A DNA stretch of 64,000 nt from Annona cherimola (GCA_030490835.1 CM059975.1:13211579-13275578), one strand, 5' to 3'; numbered from the stretch's first letter, positions 23,533 to 35,882 are shown. Notes: generated by a model from the sequence alone, not told the origin. Numbers and translations are program-made.

Positions 23533-23783
23533 GAGGAGCATTTGGTTTTAAATAAACATTTCACTTTCCACCACTACCTAAATTTTTTATTATTTCTTCG
23601 CATTTTTCTATACAAACTAACTTATTTTTCAATCATTTTTGCATAACTATTAAGATAACTAACTTATCTATTTTAACTTTATTCATCACATTACTTGTTA
23701 CATCGCATCATTTTCTCTCATATAAATAACTTTTACGCCAAGAATTTTTCATTCAAAAATTTTATCACTTTCCAAATACACCC
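23533..23783. mobile_element. MITE of the 4.0-kb family, diverged
   Basis: Internal phrases CACTTTCCACCACTACCTAA, CGCATTTTTCTATACAAACTA and TTATCACTTTCCAAATACACCC follow the order of the 4046-4341 copy. The left end is eroded and the flanking TAA is not preserved. Confidence 0.6.
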
Positions 23784-26634
23784 ATAATATCATATACTAT
23801 AAATGGTTCCATGTAACCGCTGCATGTGGTGATTTTCTTGTAGATTTACCAGGATTTGGACTCTTGAACAATCAGACCCAAAATAAAATAGCTTGAAGTT
23901 GAAGACAGAAACTTATTAACACAAAGGTGTTTGCTAGCAATTAATGCCGTCATGCGGTCTAATCGAGTTCCTGCCTGTACATGGTGGGCATGCGTCCGCA
24001 ACAAGAATATCAAATAATTCCCCTCCATTCATGCTTATATATGTGAAGCAATAACATATATATATATATAAGGGAAAAAATTATTTAAAGCATGCAATAT
24101 GACGGGCACGACGGGAGCACATGGGGTGGAAAAAAAGCATGTGAGGTTGAGTGGCTGCATTGGCATTGTCAGCTAAGAAAATGTCGACCGAGTGGACCAC
24201 ATCCAATAACTGCTAGCATGTTACTTTGTCTGCTAACTCTGGCCCACCGGCCTGAATTTATCAAAACCCAACTCAAAATAATAAACACCATCTATTATAC
24301 ACGTATCGCCATTTTTCGACCCTCAGGCCAAGCTGCAATTTTCTCCTCATTTTAATCAGATAGGTACTTGTAAGCATATGATATTACTAATTGAGGCAGA
24401 ACAGGTAAGACATTTGTTCATATGAAATGCACTCTGCTGGATGTGGCCATCACATAATCAAATAATTAATTAAGGTAATATAGAATTAGAGAAGATTAAA
24501 AATGAAAGTGTCTTGAAAACGTTTATATCTTTTTTGAAATGCGCGGTAGTTATCGATGAAAAACGGATCGAAGGGCGACAAAATCATTGGCAAGTGATCT
24601 GCCAACAACCCCTTGTCCATGCCTGGCCTCGTGCTTGCTTCAACAATCCTCAAGCATGCACACTGTCAACAGACAAGCATTTATAAATTATAAGCCTTTT
24701 GGATATTTGGAAGGCATTGAAAAAGGGAGGAGGAGAGAGAGAATAAAAACGATATCAACAAAATATGCAGCAACATTAAAAATAAATTGAATAAAGATAA
24801 CGTCGGAAAAAAGTGAATAAAAATATAATATTTTAAATAAAACATTAGGATTCATTCGATGATTGAACATGTAGGGTACAATGTTGAGATATAATATAAA
24901 TAAAATTTTCATTTATTAAAAACGTATTTTCTCCCCCATTCGAATTACATAACAAGCCCAAAATAACGGAATAGATTTCAAGATCACATTAAGAGATCGT
25001 GAACCAATGCAAAGAGGACTAGAGGCAAATGCAAATTTCACAAAACGTCCCGGAAATGGTATCAGGAAATGCGTGTGTATATAGGTCCAAAAAAAGTAGG
25101 GGAAGATAATTAAAAAAGACATTCAGGTGTTACCATCTGATTACAAAAGCATGCATAGTTTGCAGAAAATAAATCAGGTCTGTGTAGGCCCAACCACAGG
25201 CAGCAATGGCCGGCAGCTGATGCCCAACCCACCGGAATCCTCTTCATGTTCGTGGGGGTCCACCTATATATATGGCTATTTGATTACTTTCATTGTGATA
25301 TATAGTCCCCTCGTATATGCATGTACATACCAACACATCTGATGAAACGGACAGATTAAGTTGCCACATTTAGAAACTCGGGGAGTTGGGTGGCCTACAA
25401 ACAAACGACACAGATTACATATGGTAGAGGTTAAATTTAAATAATTCAGATCATACTTGGCACCATTTGTTTAATTATGTATCAAAATTCATTCAAACTG
25501 GATAATTAGGTCGGCCACTTCAACCAATAGGACTATTTTGATGGGTGCATATTTATTATCTACTGTGATGAGCCTTCATAGGCCGCAAAAACGCATAATC
25601 AAAATTTTTTTTGAACACCCAAGTTATTTAAGTTGTTTGGGCGGATGTATTTTATTTCATGGATAAATAATGATGACCATCACACGCAGTTGCCAGTCTA
25701 TTTATTATTAAAAGTAAAAGCGAGAGAGAAAGTAATAATGAAAAAAGTTTTTAAAAAGCAATATGATATGGTAAAAGTAATAATAAGAATTAAAGAGAAT
25801 AAAGTTAAAATAATAAAGTAATTGTGTAAAAATACGAGCAAAATAATTAAAATGTAGGGGTAATAATAGAAAAAGTAGAATAGTCAAGATATCGAAATAT
25901 GTCAAAATGTGTGTTTGAAAGCAAGAATTTTTTTTTTTCTTTTTACATGTTGCTGACGGATGAAATAAACTATTGAATGCTAATTAGACAATTTTTAATC
26001 GATTCATTTATTGTCTTTATGGTTTTATTATTATTATTATTATTATCAGTACTAATTACCTTAAAGGCAAGTGGAGGTTGAAAATGTGGCAAGTAATTGT
26101 CATAAAAATTAAAAGTTGCATCATTAGGAACTTTGTTTGGCAGGCCATTTCTCAATTTGAAAATTGACATAATCAATAAGGGGATTAAAAAATGATGCTT
26201 GCAGTTGTTGAGCATTATGAGGAAGCATCCCTCGTAATCATAGTCTTCTCACAATTCCAACCTTGGATGCTAAGTAATTAACTACAGTCCAGAGGTTAAG
26301 CGTGGTTGTTAAGAAATCACAGTTAAATTGGTCAACTTGATACTCTATTACATTACTAATAAATCAAAAGTCATCGCAATTCATCGCAAGCTTATCTTCT
26401 ATAAATTCATCGCAATTCATCGTGGCCTCCAAATACAACTAGTCACCTACATTTCCCAATTATATAAAGGAACAAAATTTTCTTCTTCCGTTTTAATTTA
26501 ATTTTCTTTTTTTATTGGAAGAATTTTATTTTATTTACAATTCAGTAACATCTCGTATCGGGATTTTTTCGATGAGCATCGATCCCAGAGGAAGGTATAG
26601 AAGCCTAAATAAGGGAAATATATATATATATATA
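23784..26634. other. Intergenic stretch without recognisable genes
   Basis: AT-rich DNA with short TA and TTA microsatellites (24057-24070, 26026-26046). 25700-25900 resembles a decayed reverse-orientation MITE of the 4.0-kb family (AAAGAGAATAAAGTTAAAATAATAA). No open frame here shows a domain. Confidence 0.5.
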
Positions 26635-27010
26635 GGATGCTGTTCCGGTGCAGCATCACTGCACCGGAACAGCTGTGCAGTGGCCCCAAAATGGGGCCCA
26701 CATGATCATGAAATCATGATCTACTCCACCCATTGTATTTAGAATAATGTATTCTATTATCATACCAATTTTCATCCCAATCAGATACTTTAAAGTTGTT
26801 ATTTACATCAAACTATTTTATTACGTTGGATTTATACCATTTTCAGATGGGGCCCATATACATATCTGATTGGGATGAAAATTGGTATGGTAGTAGAATA
26901 CATTATTCTAAATACAATGGGTGGAGTAGATCATGATTTCATGATCATGTGGGCCCCATTTTGGGGCCACTGTACTGCTGTTCCGGTGCAGCGTCACTGC
27001 ACCGGAACGG

Positions 27011-27015
<5 letters not shown>
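26635..27015. mobile_element. Fold-back element inserted in a TA microsatellite
   Basis: Two inverted arms of about 160-170 bp flank a short unpaired centre. Each arm starts with CTGTTCCGGTGCAGC, followed by its own inverted copy CTGCACCGGAAC, then GGCCCCAAAATGGGGCC and ATGATCATGAAATCATGATC palindromes. Both sides are TA dinucleotide runs, so any target duplication is hidden. The arrangement resembles long-TIR MULE-type MITEs such as the one at 32.8 kb. Confidence 0.75.

Positions 27016-27052
<37 letters not shown>
27016..27052. repeat. (AT)n microsatellite
   Basis: About 18 uninterrupted TA units directly abutting the fold-back element. A shorter TA run lies on its other side (26618-26634). 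Confidence 0.9.
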
Positions 27053-27055
<3 letters not shown>

Positions 27056-27554
27056 GTAGTTTTCTCCGCACTCTTTATTTAATTTAATATTTCATTATTT
27101 CTAATTATCTATCATAAATTAGATTAATACTAACTATTTTCGAAGCATGATCTTGTAAGCTTTATTTGATTTTATATTTAATTATTTTTAATTATCTATC
27201 TTAACTTAGATTAATACTAACTATTTTTGAAGAATGAACTCAAGCTAAATAATGGTTTGTTTAGCTTACTTTAAAAAATTCTTTTTTTTATTTTTTCATA
27301 AATTTGTTAATCTAAGTTTATTTGATATATAACTAAGTTTTACCATTTTCAAATTCGTATATATTATTTTATTTATAAAAAAAACAAATTTTAATCTTCT
27401 GCAACCAGTCACAAAACACCCTTGTTTTCAACCATGCATGTACGCCATTGGATTCAATTTAAAAACACAAGCAAGAGAGAGACTATTGGATCAAATTTTG
27501 AAAAGCTGCTAGGAAGCTAAAATGAATGCAGTGGAATTTTTGCCAATGAGTCCC

Positions 27555-28400
27555 TATCAGAACCAGTCGTTTCTCATAAAACAAAAACAGCTCCCTCTCT
27601 CTGTCACGGATTGCTGGTCTGTCCCACTTCTGGCAAGGCAATTGCCGGAATAAGATAATCGTAGGTTTTCATTCTCGTCTTCTCCCCACCCTCCCTCCCT
27701 CCTAATCCTCCTCCTCCTCTCCTCTCCTCTCCTCTCTCTCCCTCTTATCGATTTAACGCGGCTGGCCGGTTGAGGCTTCTCTATCTCTACGATAATAGAT
27801 TGCCAGGGGAGATTCCTCATTCGATAAGCGTTAGGCTTAGTTATGATCAATCTCTCCATCAATCTTAATGAGACGATACCATAAGATTTTGAAAAATTAC
27901 AGAACCTAACGGTTCACAAACTGTCTGGTGAAATTCCTGCAAGTATCACCCGACTTCCATCACTGACCGACATCCGGCTATCCGAAATAGCTTGTTTAGG
28001 CCTCTGCCTCCGAAGTTCGGTTCGTATTCAAAGCTACAAGGCTTGAAGTGCTGGCATCACTCGAAGATTGCCAGACCCTCAAAGCCATTTTGCTACAAGG
28101 AGACAAGATTCCAAAAGCAACTCAGTGTCTCAATATCTGACGATGGTTGTGATCTTGGGTGGGTTATTCACCCTCGTCGCTGTCGTTTTTGCTTGGTTTA
28201 TGATATGAGATGGCAGGCAAAAATGGCAGTGATAGGGCCAAAGGTAAGAGTGTGCAAGGTGGCCTCCTTTCAATGTCTAAATTTCTTTAAATCAAACGTC
28301 TTTTTGAAGGAAGCCAGTCTGATCGGCAAGGGAGACGAAGGAGGATCCCGCGGGGGAAGAAAACGAGAGAGAGGACGTCGCATGCGAAGTGATTGGCCAA
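27555..28400 (+). pseudogene. LRR receptor-like kinase pseudogene (subfamily XI-like)
   Basis: Fragments appear in the correct order but in different frames with stops. A weak N-terminal segment lies near 27560-27650. Leucine-rich repeats follow: LYLYDNRLPGEIPHSIS near 27776-27829, then KLSGEIPASITRLPSLTDIRL near 27915-27980, then FGSYSKLQGL near 28010. A hydrophobic membrane span VVILGGLFTLVAVVFAWFMI lies at 28146-28206, followed at once by a stop. A last segment of ASFQCLNF...NVFLKEASLIGKG near 28260-28333 corresponds to the juxtamembrane and glycine loop of HAESA/HSL-like kinases. Large parts of the LRR array and nearly all of the kinase are missing. Family knowledge supports this identification; the exact parent is unknown. 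Confidence 0.75.
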
Positions 28401-28904
28401 CTGACAAATACCTCCCAGTAAAACTTCACATTAATTGCACTTTTTTCGGCAAATTTTGATCGAACGCCTCTAAAGAGTGGTGGAAAATAAGGGTCATTAA
28501 CAACTGGTCACAATTGATCACTACTCTTTAAGCACATGATTATTTTAATAATTTTTAACTATTGACAATTGTTAAAATACTCGTTTAAAAATCTGAAAAA
28601 ATATATACATATATCTAAAAATGATAATACTTAATTTGCATATTAAATACATCTAAGTTAACAAATTTATGAAAGAAAAAACATAAAATTAACAAATAAG
28701 TTTATTAACTTAGGCTAATAAAATCATACCTTGTTTTTTTTTTTTTTTTTTGTAGAAAAAGGCATGTCTATTGTGTTTTTATTCATTTTATCTCTAATAT
28801 TACTTCTATTTTGATAACATGATGTGTTTAAATGAGGAAAAGATAAGAGAATATGAAAGAGAAGTATCAAAAGGGATGTGATATCAAATTAAAAGATATG
28901 CCAC
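28401..28904. other. Intergenic stretch
   Basis: No gene recognised. A T run lies at 28735-28752, and the rest is AT-rich. Confidence 0.5.
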
Positions 28905-29096
28905 CAGGATGCCACATACCATGGTTCGAATCCCCTATTGAGTGCGGGTAGTTTTTTTTATTTTCGCGTTGTTGTAGGGGTATTCTATCGATCCCTCCGG
29001 TGAAGGGCATTTACAGAAAAATTCTCTCTATAATGCGAGGGTTGTATATGTGCCTTATTATAATATCAGTTATCATGATGTATAAATACCAATCAA
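28905..29096 (+). mobile_element. SINE, degenerate copy
   Basis: Starts GCCACCAGGATGCCACATACC and carries a B-box-like GGTTCGAATCCCC at 28923-28935. It ends ATAAATACCAATCAAAAAAA, matching the SINE at 44018-44238 at both ends (CCACCAGG...GGTTCGAGTCCCC...ACAATACCAATCAATAAA). The region between the A and B boxes is shortened. Confidence 0.65.
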
Positions 29097-30159
29097 AAAA
29101 ATATTAGTCACGATATAGATAAAGATGCATCCAATTAAATGGACTTTTTAATCTGAAAAGAAGAAAAAATACTAACATGAAAAAGGAAGATTAAGTAAGA
29201 CTTCTTACAATCTCGGCTTCTACAACGGCATCCAAAACACACTCCTCCAATCTTTCGTATCTTAAAATTTAATTGAACACACACTCAAAACACAAAATGC
29301 AATTCGGGTGTGGATTATATAACTCAAGTTTTCAGGAGGGAAATGGTCAGGCTTGCCAAGGTAAATGCTTTTGAGAAAGTTTGCTGGGCATGGGGAGAAA
29401 ACCTCTAGTTTTTAAACCATCTCCAGTTCCCAATTAATGCACCTGTTTGACATGGATCCTCGTTTGTGTGCATGGCTTTCCTACACACAGCGCTTGCCTT
29501 GCTAATTCATTGAGTGCTACACAAAGTTCATTGGATCTGTTTCCACAGGTGCAATCCTCCATTTAGTGATATTTTCCTCCCATAAGTGGATACTCATTAT
29601 ACCAAGACTTTCAGGTTGCTATCGCTCAACAAATTACTCTCCATTTAGCGATGGACTGGCAGTCCAAATAAAATATTGGCCAGCTATTTTGTCCCTCTCT
29701 CTTCACACTTCATTTTCCTTTGTGGGTTCTTATACCCTTGCCAGGTTACGCTGCTGTAGTCACCTTAAAATCTCGTTCATTTGGGCTAACCCACCAAGGA
29801 TCCCATCTTCTTTCAATATATTCTCTCCTATTCTCCTCGTATGACTAAGAAAATCTAGACTTCCTGAAGGAAAGAATCACAGAATTCCTACTGAACTCGA
29901 TTTATCATGTAGTAAGTGAAACAGACTTGCAGTTGTTATCAACCAACACAGAAGACGTAGCAGTATATCATAACATGTCTATTTACAGATGCAAAGGTCT
30001 TACACAAATACACCTAACGCATGGTAGTAGGAATAGGAATTTATAGTTGATCTTCTGGAACATACCAGAACCCCAAAATACACCTTAACCACGTTGCATC
30101 AGATATTCATGCATCTATACACACGATCAATGACAACAGATGTGTCCTCTTGAAGAAAT
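29097..30159. other. Intergenic stretch and 3' flank of the DUF6821 gene
   Basis: No gene recognised. A 92-codon frame at 29566-29844 shows no domain. The part nearest 30159 is probably 3' UTR of the minus-strand gene. Confidence 0.5.
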
Positions 30160-31779
30160 TCATGACTCCAATCCCGCATTCCCTCCATCATAGTAACCTC
30201 CAAATGTTATGTGAGCTCTCACAAGAGGGACTCCTCTTACAGCAGAGAGTGCCTGATTCAGTCTTGTAGCTTGGTGGACCATTTGCTTAATCCTCTGTGA
30301 CATTAATCACTAATTAGAGAAGGCAAGAAAGTTAAATTCATATGAAATTCAACAGGAAATCTAAAATTATGAGATGTTGCTAGATGAATCCACACAAAAA
30401 AAAGAAAAAATCAGCTAAATCCAACGAGCATCTGAAATTTGAAAAATTAGACACTTTACTGACATTCATGAACAGAAACGAATTGAACTCAACTGGATGT
30501 TTGACATTTTGGGATCTGGGGATCCCACCAGCATAGAATATATCAACAGAAATCATTTTAATCCAGTTCCATTTGGCTTGAAACGGGAATTCACGGACTT
30601 TTCAAAGGGGGGGTGTGAAATCTAGGCCCTTTACACACGTTCCCTCCTCCACGCCCCTACATGGTAGTAGTCTCAATCAGATTTGGCGATTGGGCTTCTC
30701 CAATCCAATTTTGACTGTTATTTGGAAGTACCCTCAAATCTTTGGTTCGTTGGCTTCAACTACCCAAACAATGCACGGAATCATCCAATAGAATGATCCT
30801 TTCGGGTTATAGTCCTATGATAGGAATTGGTAGATGCATATTGAAAAATTCCCTGCATTTGAACAGCACACGCTGCACACCTACCTTTCATGTAATAAAT
30901 AACACCCGACCAGGATTTTCCTTCAAATGATTTGAACTAGGCAACCATAATTTCAATTTTCGGTGATTCCTGGAAATGGGTCTGTGAGGGAGTATTGCAA
31001 ACCTGGTCATCAGCATAGATCTCGAAGTGGAACCTCGGATTTCGGCCCTGTTGCTGGGGCCTTTGGTGCCCACCGAAGACAAAGATGCATATGGTGGCAG
31101 CAGCCAGTCCAAGGGAGCAAAGAGCTCCAATTCCACTCGCCCTCCATTTCCAGATATTCAATCCACCACCATCTTCCTCCTCAATTGGAATCTTGGAAGG
31201 TCTATGCTCTGCATGATCGCCATCATCGCAAGCTGCCTCCTTTTCTTCAAACGGCATCGACCCCACTTCAATTTGAGGCTTGAGGGCCCTGCTGTTAGTG
31301 CTACTGGACATTGGAGAGTCCAATTTCATGTCGACGAATTCGTTCTCCTTCATTTTCTTGAAGAAGATTTGATCGGCCGCGGCGGCCGCGGCGGCAGCCG
31401 GAGGTGGTTCTTTGATCTGCTTCTGGACTGTGGGAGCCAGGATGCTGACCTCCACCCTGGGAACTTCACTGATATCCTTGACCTTCTCCAATTCGAGACA
31501 TGGAGCCTTCACTACTTTTGGCTCCAGTTGGATTGGCACAGGAACAGCTCCATCCCTTCTATTCAGAACTCTTGGCTGATGGGGATCGGGGGGGCGTAGA
31601 GATGGGCAGATGAAGTAATTCACATCCACGCCATGGCCGCCTTTTGGGTCGAATTCAAAGGCCAATTCTCTCGTGAGGAATCCCTTGGTGATGCTATCTT
31701 CTCGCTTGAAATCAAGAAAGCCATCATCAGAGAGGACTTCCCATTCATCCAGATCCATCTCACAAGAGATCTTCTCCAT
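30160..31779 (-). CDS. DUF6821 family membrane protein, two exons
   Basis: Exon 1 is 31003-31779 and exon 2 is 30160-30294, joined through a 708-bp GT-AG intron in phase 0 (GACCAG|GTTTGC ... TCACAG|AGGATT). They give 303 residues. The N-terminus is acidic (MDLDEWEVLSDDGFLDF from residue 8, which may be the true start). The middle is low-complexity, with an eight-Ala tract near residue 133. One hydrophobic span, GIGALCSLGLAAATICIFVF, lies near residues 216-235. After it comes a basic/Gln stretch, then FEIYADDQ|RIKQMVHQATRLNQALSAVRG and the diagnostic end VPLVRAHITFGGYYDG. This C-terminal pattern is that of the plant DUF6821 family; no biochemical function is established for it, so I assign none. 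Without exon 2 the frame would run 22 residues into the intron and lose the conserved tail. Confidence 0.88.
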
Positions 31780-32769
31780 CGGGGAAGGAGTGGGAGAGTG
31801 AGAGTGAGTGATTTGGGGGAACCCCTCGAGAATCGAGCTGATGAATTATTGGACGGGGGATGGGGTAGATTTCATAGGGGTGTGTGGGGAGTCTTGGATG
31901 ATTTTTTTTCCCACCGTAACCATGAGATGCGTCATCTTCTTCTTGGGGAGAAGAATGTCAAACTCCGCCCACTAGATTGGTCTATGGTGGTACTCTTTTC
32001 CTTCCGAAAAACAGGACCAGCGGCGGGCCCTCACCATCATCCTTCCATCAATCTTGCTTGATCTTTTCTCTCTGATTCTCTAGTCTATTTGTTACCTCTC
32101 ACTCCAAAGTCCAAACTCCAAACGCGTGAATGCAAATCTTCGTCATTTATTATTTCGTCTTCCCTGGGACTCAGTGGTAAGAGGGTACGATAAAAATAGT
32201 ATTATTGCATAAAAGCTTTCTAGATTTTTTTTTAACATCGATTTTTTTTTCATTTTTATAGTGATGTGACACTTTAATCTTATTTTTTATTAAATGGTTA
32301 TTTTTGCCGATATTGTATTATCTTTCGATCCATAAACCTTCCGATCACTGCCAAAATAATGTCCTAATTTTCATTCCAGGTTGAATGGATTCAGAGAATG
32401 GCAGCCTTTTTTTACCAAAACAATCGCATCAATAGCATTTTTTTTGGGGAGGTTGATTATCCGAAAGGAAATGGGAAAAAAAAAAAATTATATAGTAGAT
32501 GAAGGGGGACAATTGAAAACATAGACAATTATGAAACAAATAAGACTATTATAACATACACGTAATTGGTTCGAATATTTCGAAAACAAAAATAAAATTT
32601 TAGGAAAGATTCGAGTCAAATCAGTATCAAGAGAGATCTTTTTTTTTTTTTTTTTTTTTTTTTTTGGTGAAAATGGAACCTTTTTGGGGGGATTTATCTT
32701 GTGAACACTATTGTCTTTGTTATACTCTTAAGAAATTTATGTATTTGGAATTTGCTTAATTTGGGGCGT
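31780..32769. other. Upstream region of the DUF6821 gene and intergenic DNA
   Basis: 31780-32100 is the probable leader and promoter of the minus-strand gene; no clear TATA box was identified. A 142-codon plus-strand frame crossing it (31633-32061) is antisense to exon 1 and not supported. A T run of about 25 lies at 32641-32665. Confidence 0.5.
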
Positions 32770-33197
32770 AGCATTTGCGGAGCCCAATTCAGTGCACCCG
32801 GGTGCATTCAGCCTCAATGCACCCGGGTGCACTGCACCTATTTTTTTTTATTTTTTTTTAAAAATTTTTTCATGAAGCTGTTAATATAAGTTTATTTAAC
32901 ATATGTATCAATTTTTACTATTTTTGGAAACTTTTAGATATTTTTTTTAGAGTTTTTAAAATCAGTGGTATTTTTCGTAATTTTAAATTACCAAAAATGC
33001 CACTGATTTTTAAAAATCTAAAAAAAATATCTAAAAGTCTCCAAAAATAGTAAAAATTGATACATATGTTAAGTAAACCTAGATTAACCATTGTATAAAA
33101 AAAATTTCAAAAAAAAAAAAAAAAAATAGGTGCAGTGCACCCGGGTGCATCGAGGCTGAATGCACCCGGGTGCACTGAATTGGGCTCCAGCATTTGC
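32770..33197. mobile_element. Long fold-back MITE, MULE-like, with 9-bp duplication
   Basis: The element is 32779-33188 (410 bp) and nearly all of it is inverted repeat with a very short loop. Its ends are GGAGCCCAATTCAGTGCACCC and the inverse. It is flanked by the identical 9-mer AGCATTTGC (32770-32778 and 33189-33197). Each arm carries two copies of the palindrome TGCACCCGGGTGCA, then an A/T-rich stretch ending in ATCAGTGGTATTTTT / AAAAATGCCACTGAT. The 9-bp duplication points to Mutator-type transposition. No coding capacity. Confidence 0.88.
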
Positions 33198-34199
33198 AAG
33201 CCAGTTCGAGATTTGCTCCAGAATTCAGGACGCATGTGGTGGTGGATCTGCAACAACCATTTAACTAGGAAGGCAGAAACGCACACGTCAGAGATTCGTA
33301 CTTATCATGGAAGCAACCGGCAACCAGCAAGCGCTGGTTGGTATGGCTTCGTAGTTACGAGACGCTCGGCAGAAAAAGGGTACAAGTTTTGGTACTCTGG
33401 AAATGTGCCCGGCTAATACACGGTCGACGTGGGAAGGGTGCAACCTCAATGAGCGGGCGTCTGGTACAGAACAGTCCATGCGGATGATTCATGAATCAGA
33501 ATCTTTGAAGTAATTTGAATTGGGAATTATGATGGGGACATGTACAGATGCAGGCAAACGTTGGGTCTTTTCGTATTTGTTTGCTGGTGTGAGCCGTTGG
33601 TAGATAGCCCCTACTCAACATGGGGCAGACGGGTGCATTGAACCATAACCCACTCAACATCACACTGGTCTTCCTTCCATTCCACCGTATGGGAATAATG
33701 ATCCCCAATATATTTTTTTCTAATAAAAATTAATATAATAACTCTTCTTATCCAACCACATTTCCTCTTCCTGTCATCAGATGAATCAAACCCAACTACC
33801 CAAGTAAAACGCCTAGATTATGTTCTTAAAATACCTTTGGCACCATTATTTTCAAGAACATTTTATAGATGAGAAAATTATTTTTTCATGCAATTGATCG
33901 CACCATATGCAACCCCCATTCATATATAAATATTATATGGATATCACTGATTTGGACAGAAAAGCAGATTTCTTTTGCTTATCCAACGCAATCTTTCTTT
34001 ACTTTTCTTTCCAAGCTGTCTGGTGGACCCACCGACAGTTCTATAATTCGATTAGCAAATGAAGCGAAACTAATCTTTGGGTTAAGGTGTTGCATGCACT
34101 ATAAAAATATGGTGCCCAGTGATCACGGTACCGACCTTGTAATAGAAAAGTGGGGCATAGAAGTGATAAAGATGAGGCTGCTGGACGGAAATAAAAATA
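33198..34199. other. Intergenic stretch
   Basis: No gene recognised. Frames of up to 126 codons (33869-34249) show no domain and overlap repeat sequence at their 3' end. Confidence 0.5.
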
Positions 34200-34600
34200 A
34201 AAAATATCAATTTTATCTCCCATGTTTAGCATTATTTATATTATTATAGAAACTAAATCGACGTGATAAAATAATTTAATGCTATAATATCGATTTTAAA
34301 GTTGTATTTCCAACATCTAAATTAACTAAAATATCATTTCTACGTAAATAAATAATTTCATAAAGTATTATTATATTCTAATATATATGAAAATAGATCT
34401 AAGCATTTTTTTATAATTTACACACGAACATATATAAGCAAACATGATCTATGCACATACTTGATTTGAATAAAACTTGGTTTGTTAACTAAATAAATGA
34501 TGTTAAATAATAAATACGATGGATGAAGTGAATTTTTAATCAATAACCAGAATCTTAAAATTTACATAACTTCACTTCTATATAACCTAGTTGTATATAA
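34200..34600. repeat. Palindromic AT-rich repeat family, copy F (partial)
   Basis: Contains GATAAAATAATTTAATGCTATAATATCGATTTTAAAG, ACATCTAAATTAACTAAAATAT and the right arm GATGTTAAATAATAAATACGATGGATGAAGTGAA, as in copies B-E. The right end is near CACTTCTATATAACC. Confidence 0.5.
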
Positions 34601-35565
34601 GAGCAGAGCCCTCCCTATATATAAATGGTTATGTTAGGATGCGGCTAACCTATTCTATTTTTCATAAAAATGCAAGCCCAAGTAAAATCACTTCATATAC
34701 TAAAATTTTAACATTTTTTAAATTAAGAAGCCCTTGTATTATTGAAATTAAAACTACATGTAAAATGGTTTTCAAAAAATGTAAAATATTCAAAAAAAAT
34801 GCAGTGAATTAATTTTACTGGAACGCGTTGTTATTTTTTACGAGAAAACTAGAAAAAAAAAAAAAAATTAAAAAAGATACAGCGGAGCGGCATACAAAGA
34901 GACAGAACCGAATAAAGGGCTTCATTAGTTATTGGATAGAAATTGAAGGGGGCAAAAAAAAAAAAAAAAAAAAAAATCATCATGCATATGTCGGATACCA
35001 TGTCTTGTCAGTAGTCTGCAAAATGATTAAGTCGCATAAGAAACCTTATCCAGCACGCACGACTTACATTGTAACATTTATTAATTGTTTATTAAGTTCA
35101 GTGAAGCCGATTGAAAACTTTTCGTCGTCACATACCGAGCTGTTTTTGAGTAGATCCAGGCTACCCCACTGTTATTCAAGACGCCAAAATTCATCCTGAT
35201 CAGATATTTCGGTAGCCAGGTTGATTGAAATTTCGTTATACGCTACATGTCCAACCATGTTGTTAATTGTATCTTTAACTTAATAAATATTAATAAGCAT
35301 ATTGGATGTGAGAAACGTAAATAATGATGAAAAAAGTATTAGCTACTAAACAAAAGGTACACATAAAGAAAAGGAAATTTTAACTATTAAACAAAAGGTA
35401 ACCATAAAGAAAAAGAAATTTTACTTTTGAATGGGGGCAACAAATGGATAATAGCATTATTACCGAAAATCCTGGCTTCAATTGTTGAAAGTAGATTCCA
35501 ATTGAGCTAACTTTCAAAGCGTTGAACAAAGAAATCCGCAAAGTTAAGACTCCAATTTCTTTTCA
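34601..35565. other. Intergenic stretch with a tandem duplication
   Basis: A/T-rich. Two A runs lie at 34852-34867 and 34956-34977. A tandem duplication of about 46 bp (CTA.TAAACAAAAGGTA.CATAAAGAAAA.GAAATTTTA) sits at 35343-35423. No gene recognised. Confidence 0.55.
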
Positions 35566-35882
35566 GGTTATTTGCAAAAATAACCCTATAAGTTTACCTA
35601 TTTATAACTTTAACCTTGTGATTTTGAATGTAATCCTCTAGCTTTTGATATTGTGCAAAAATAATCCTGTTGAGTTTAATTAGACAGTCAAGCAGACAAC
35701 AGACATGAGATTTTTTGACATACATGAAAACTGATATAATATAGACGTATTGGACAAAGAGAGTGCATATTTATATAGGACTATTTTTGCACAACATCAA
35801 AAAAGGGTTATCCACAAATATCCAAACTACAAAGTTAGCATCATAAATAGGCAAACTTACAAAGCTATTTTTGCAAATAACC
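35566..35882. mobile_element. 317-bp long-TIR MITE
   Basis: GGTTATTTGCAAAAATAACC.TATAAGTTT at the left is inverted as AAACTTACAAAGCTATTTTTGCAAATAACC at the right. Complementarity continues for about 100 bp, and the inner pair is TTGATATTGTGCAAAAATA / TATTTTTGCACAACATCAA. No clean target duplication is visible. Non-coding. Confidence 0.7.

Noticed and set aside
27557..27862. 101-codon minus-strand frame rich in Arg/Glu
   Set aside because: It arises from the complement of a CTCCTCC low-complexity tract inside the receptor-kinase relic.
31027..31599. 190-codon plus-strand open frame
   Set aside because: It is antisense to exon 1 of the DUF6821 gene, whose two-exon protein matches a known family including its conserved C-terminus.
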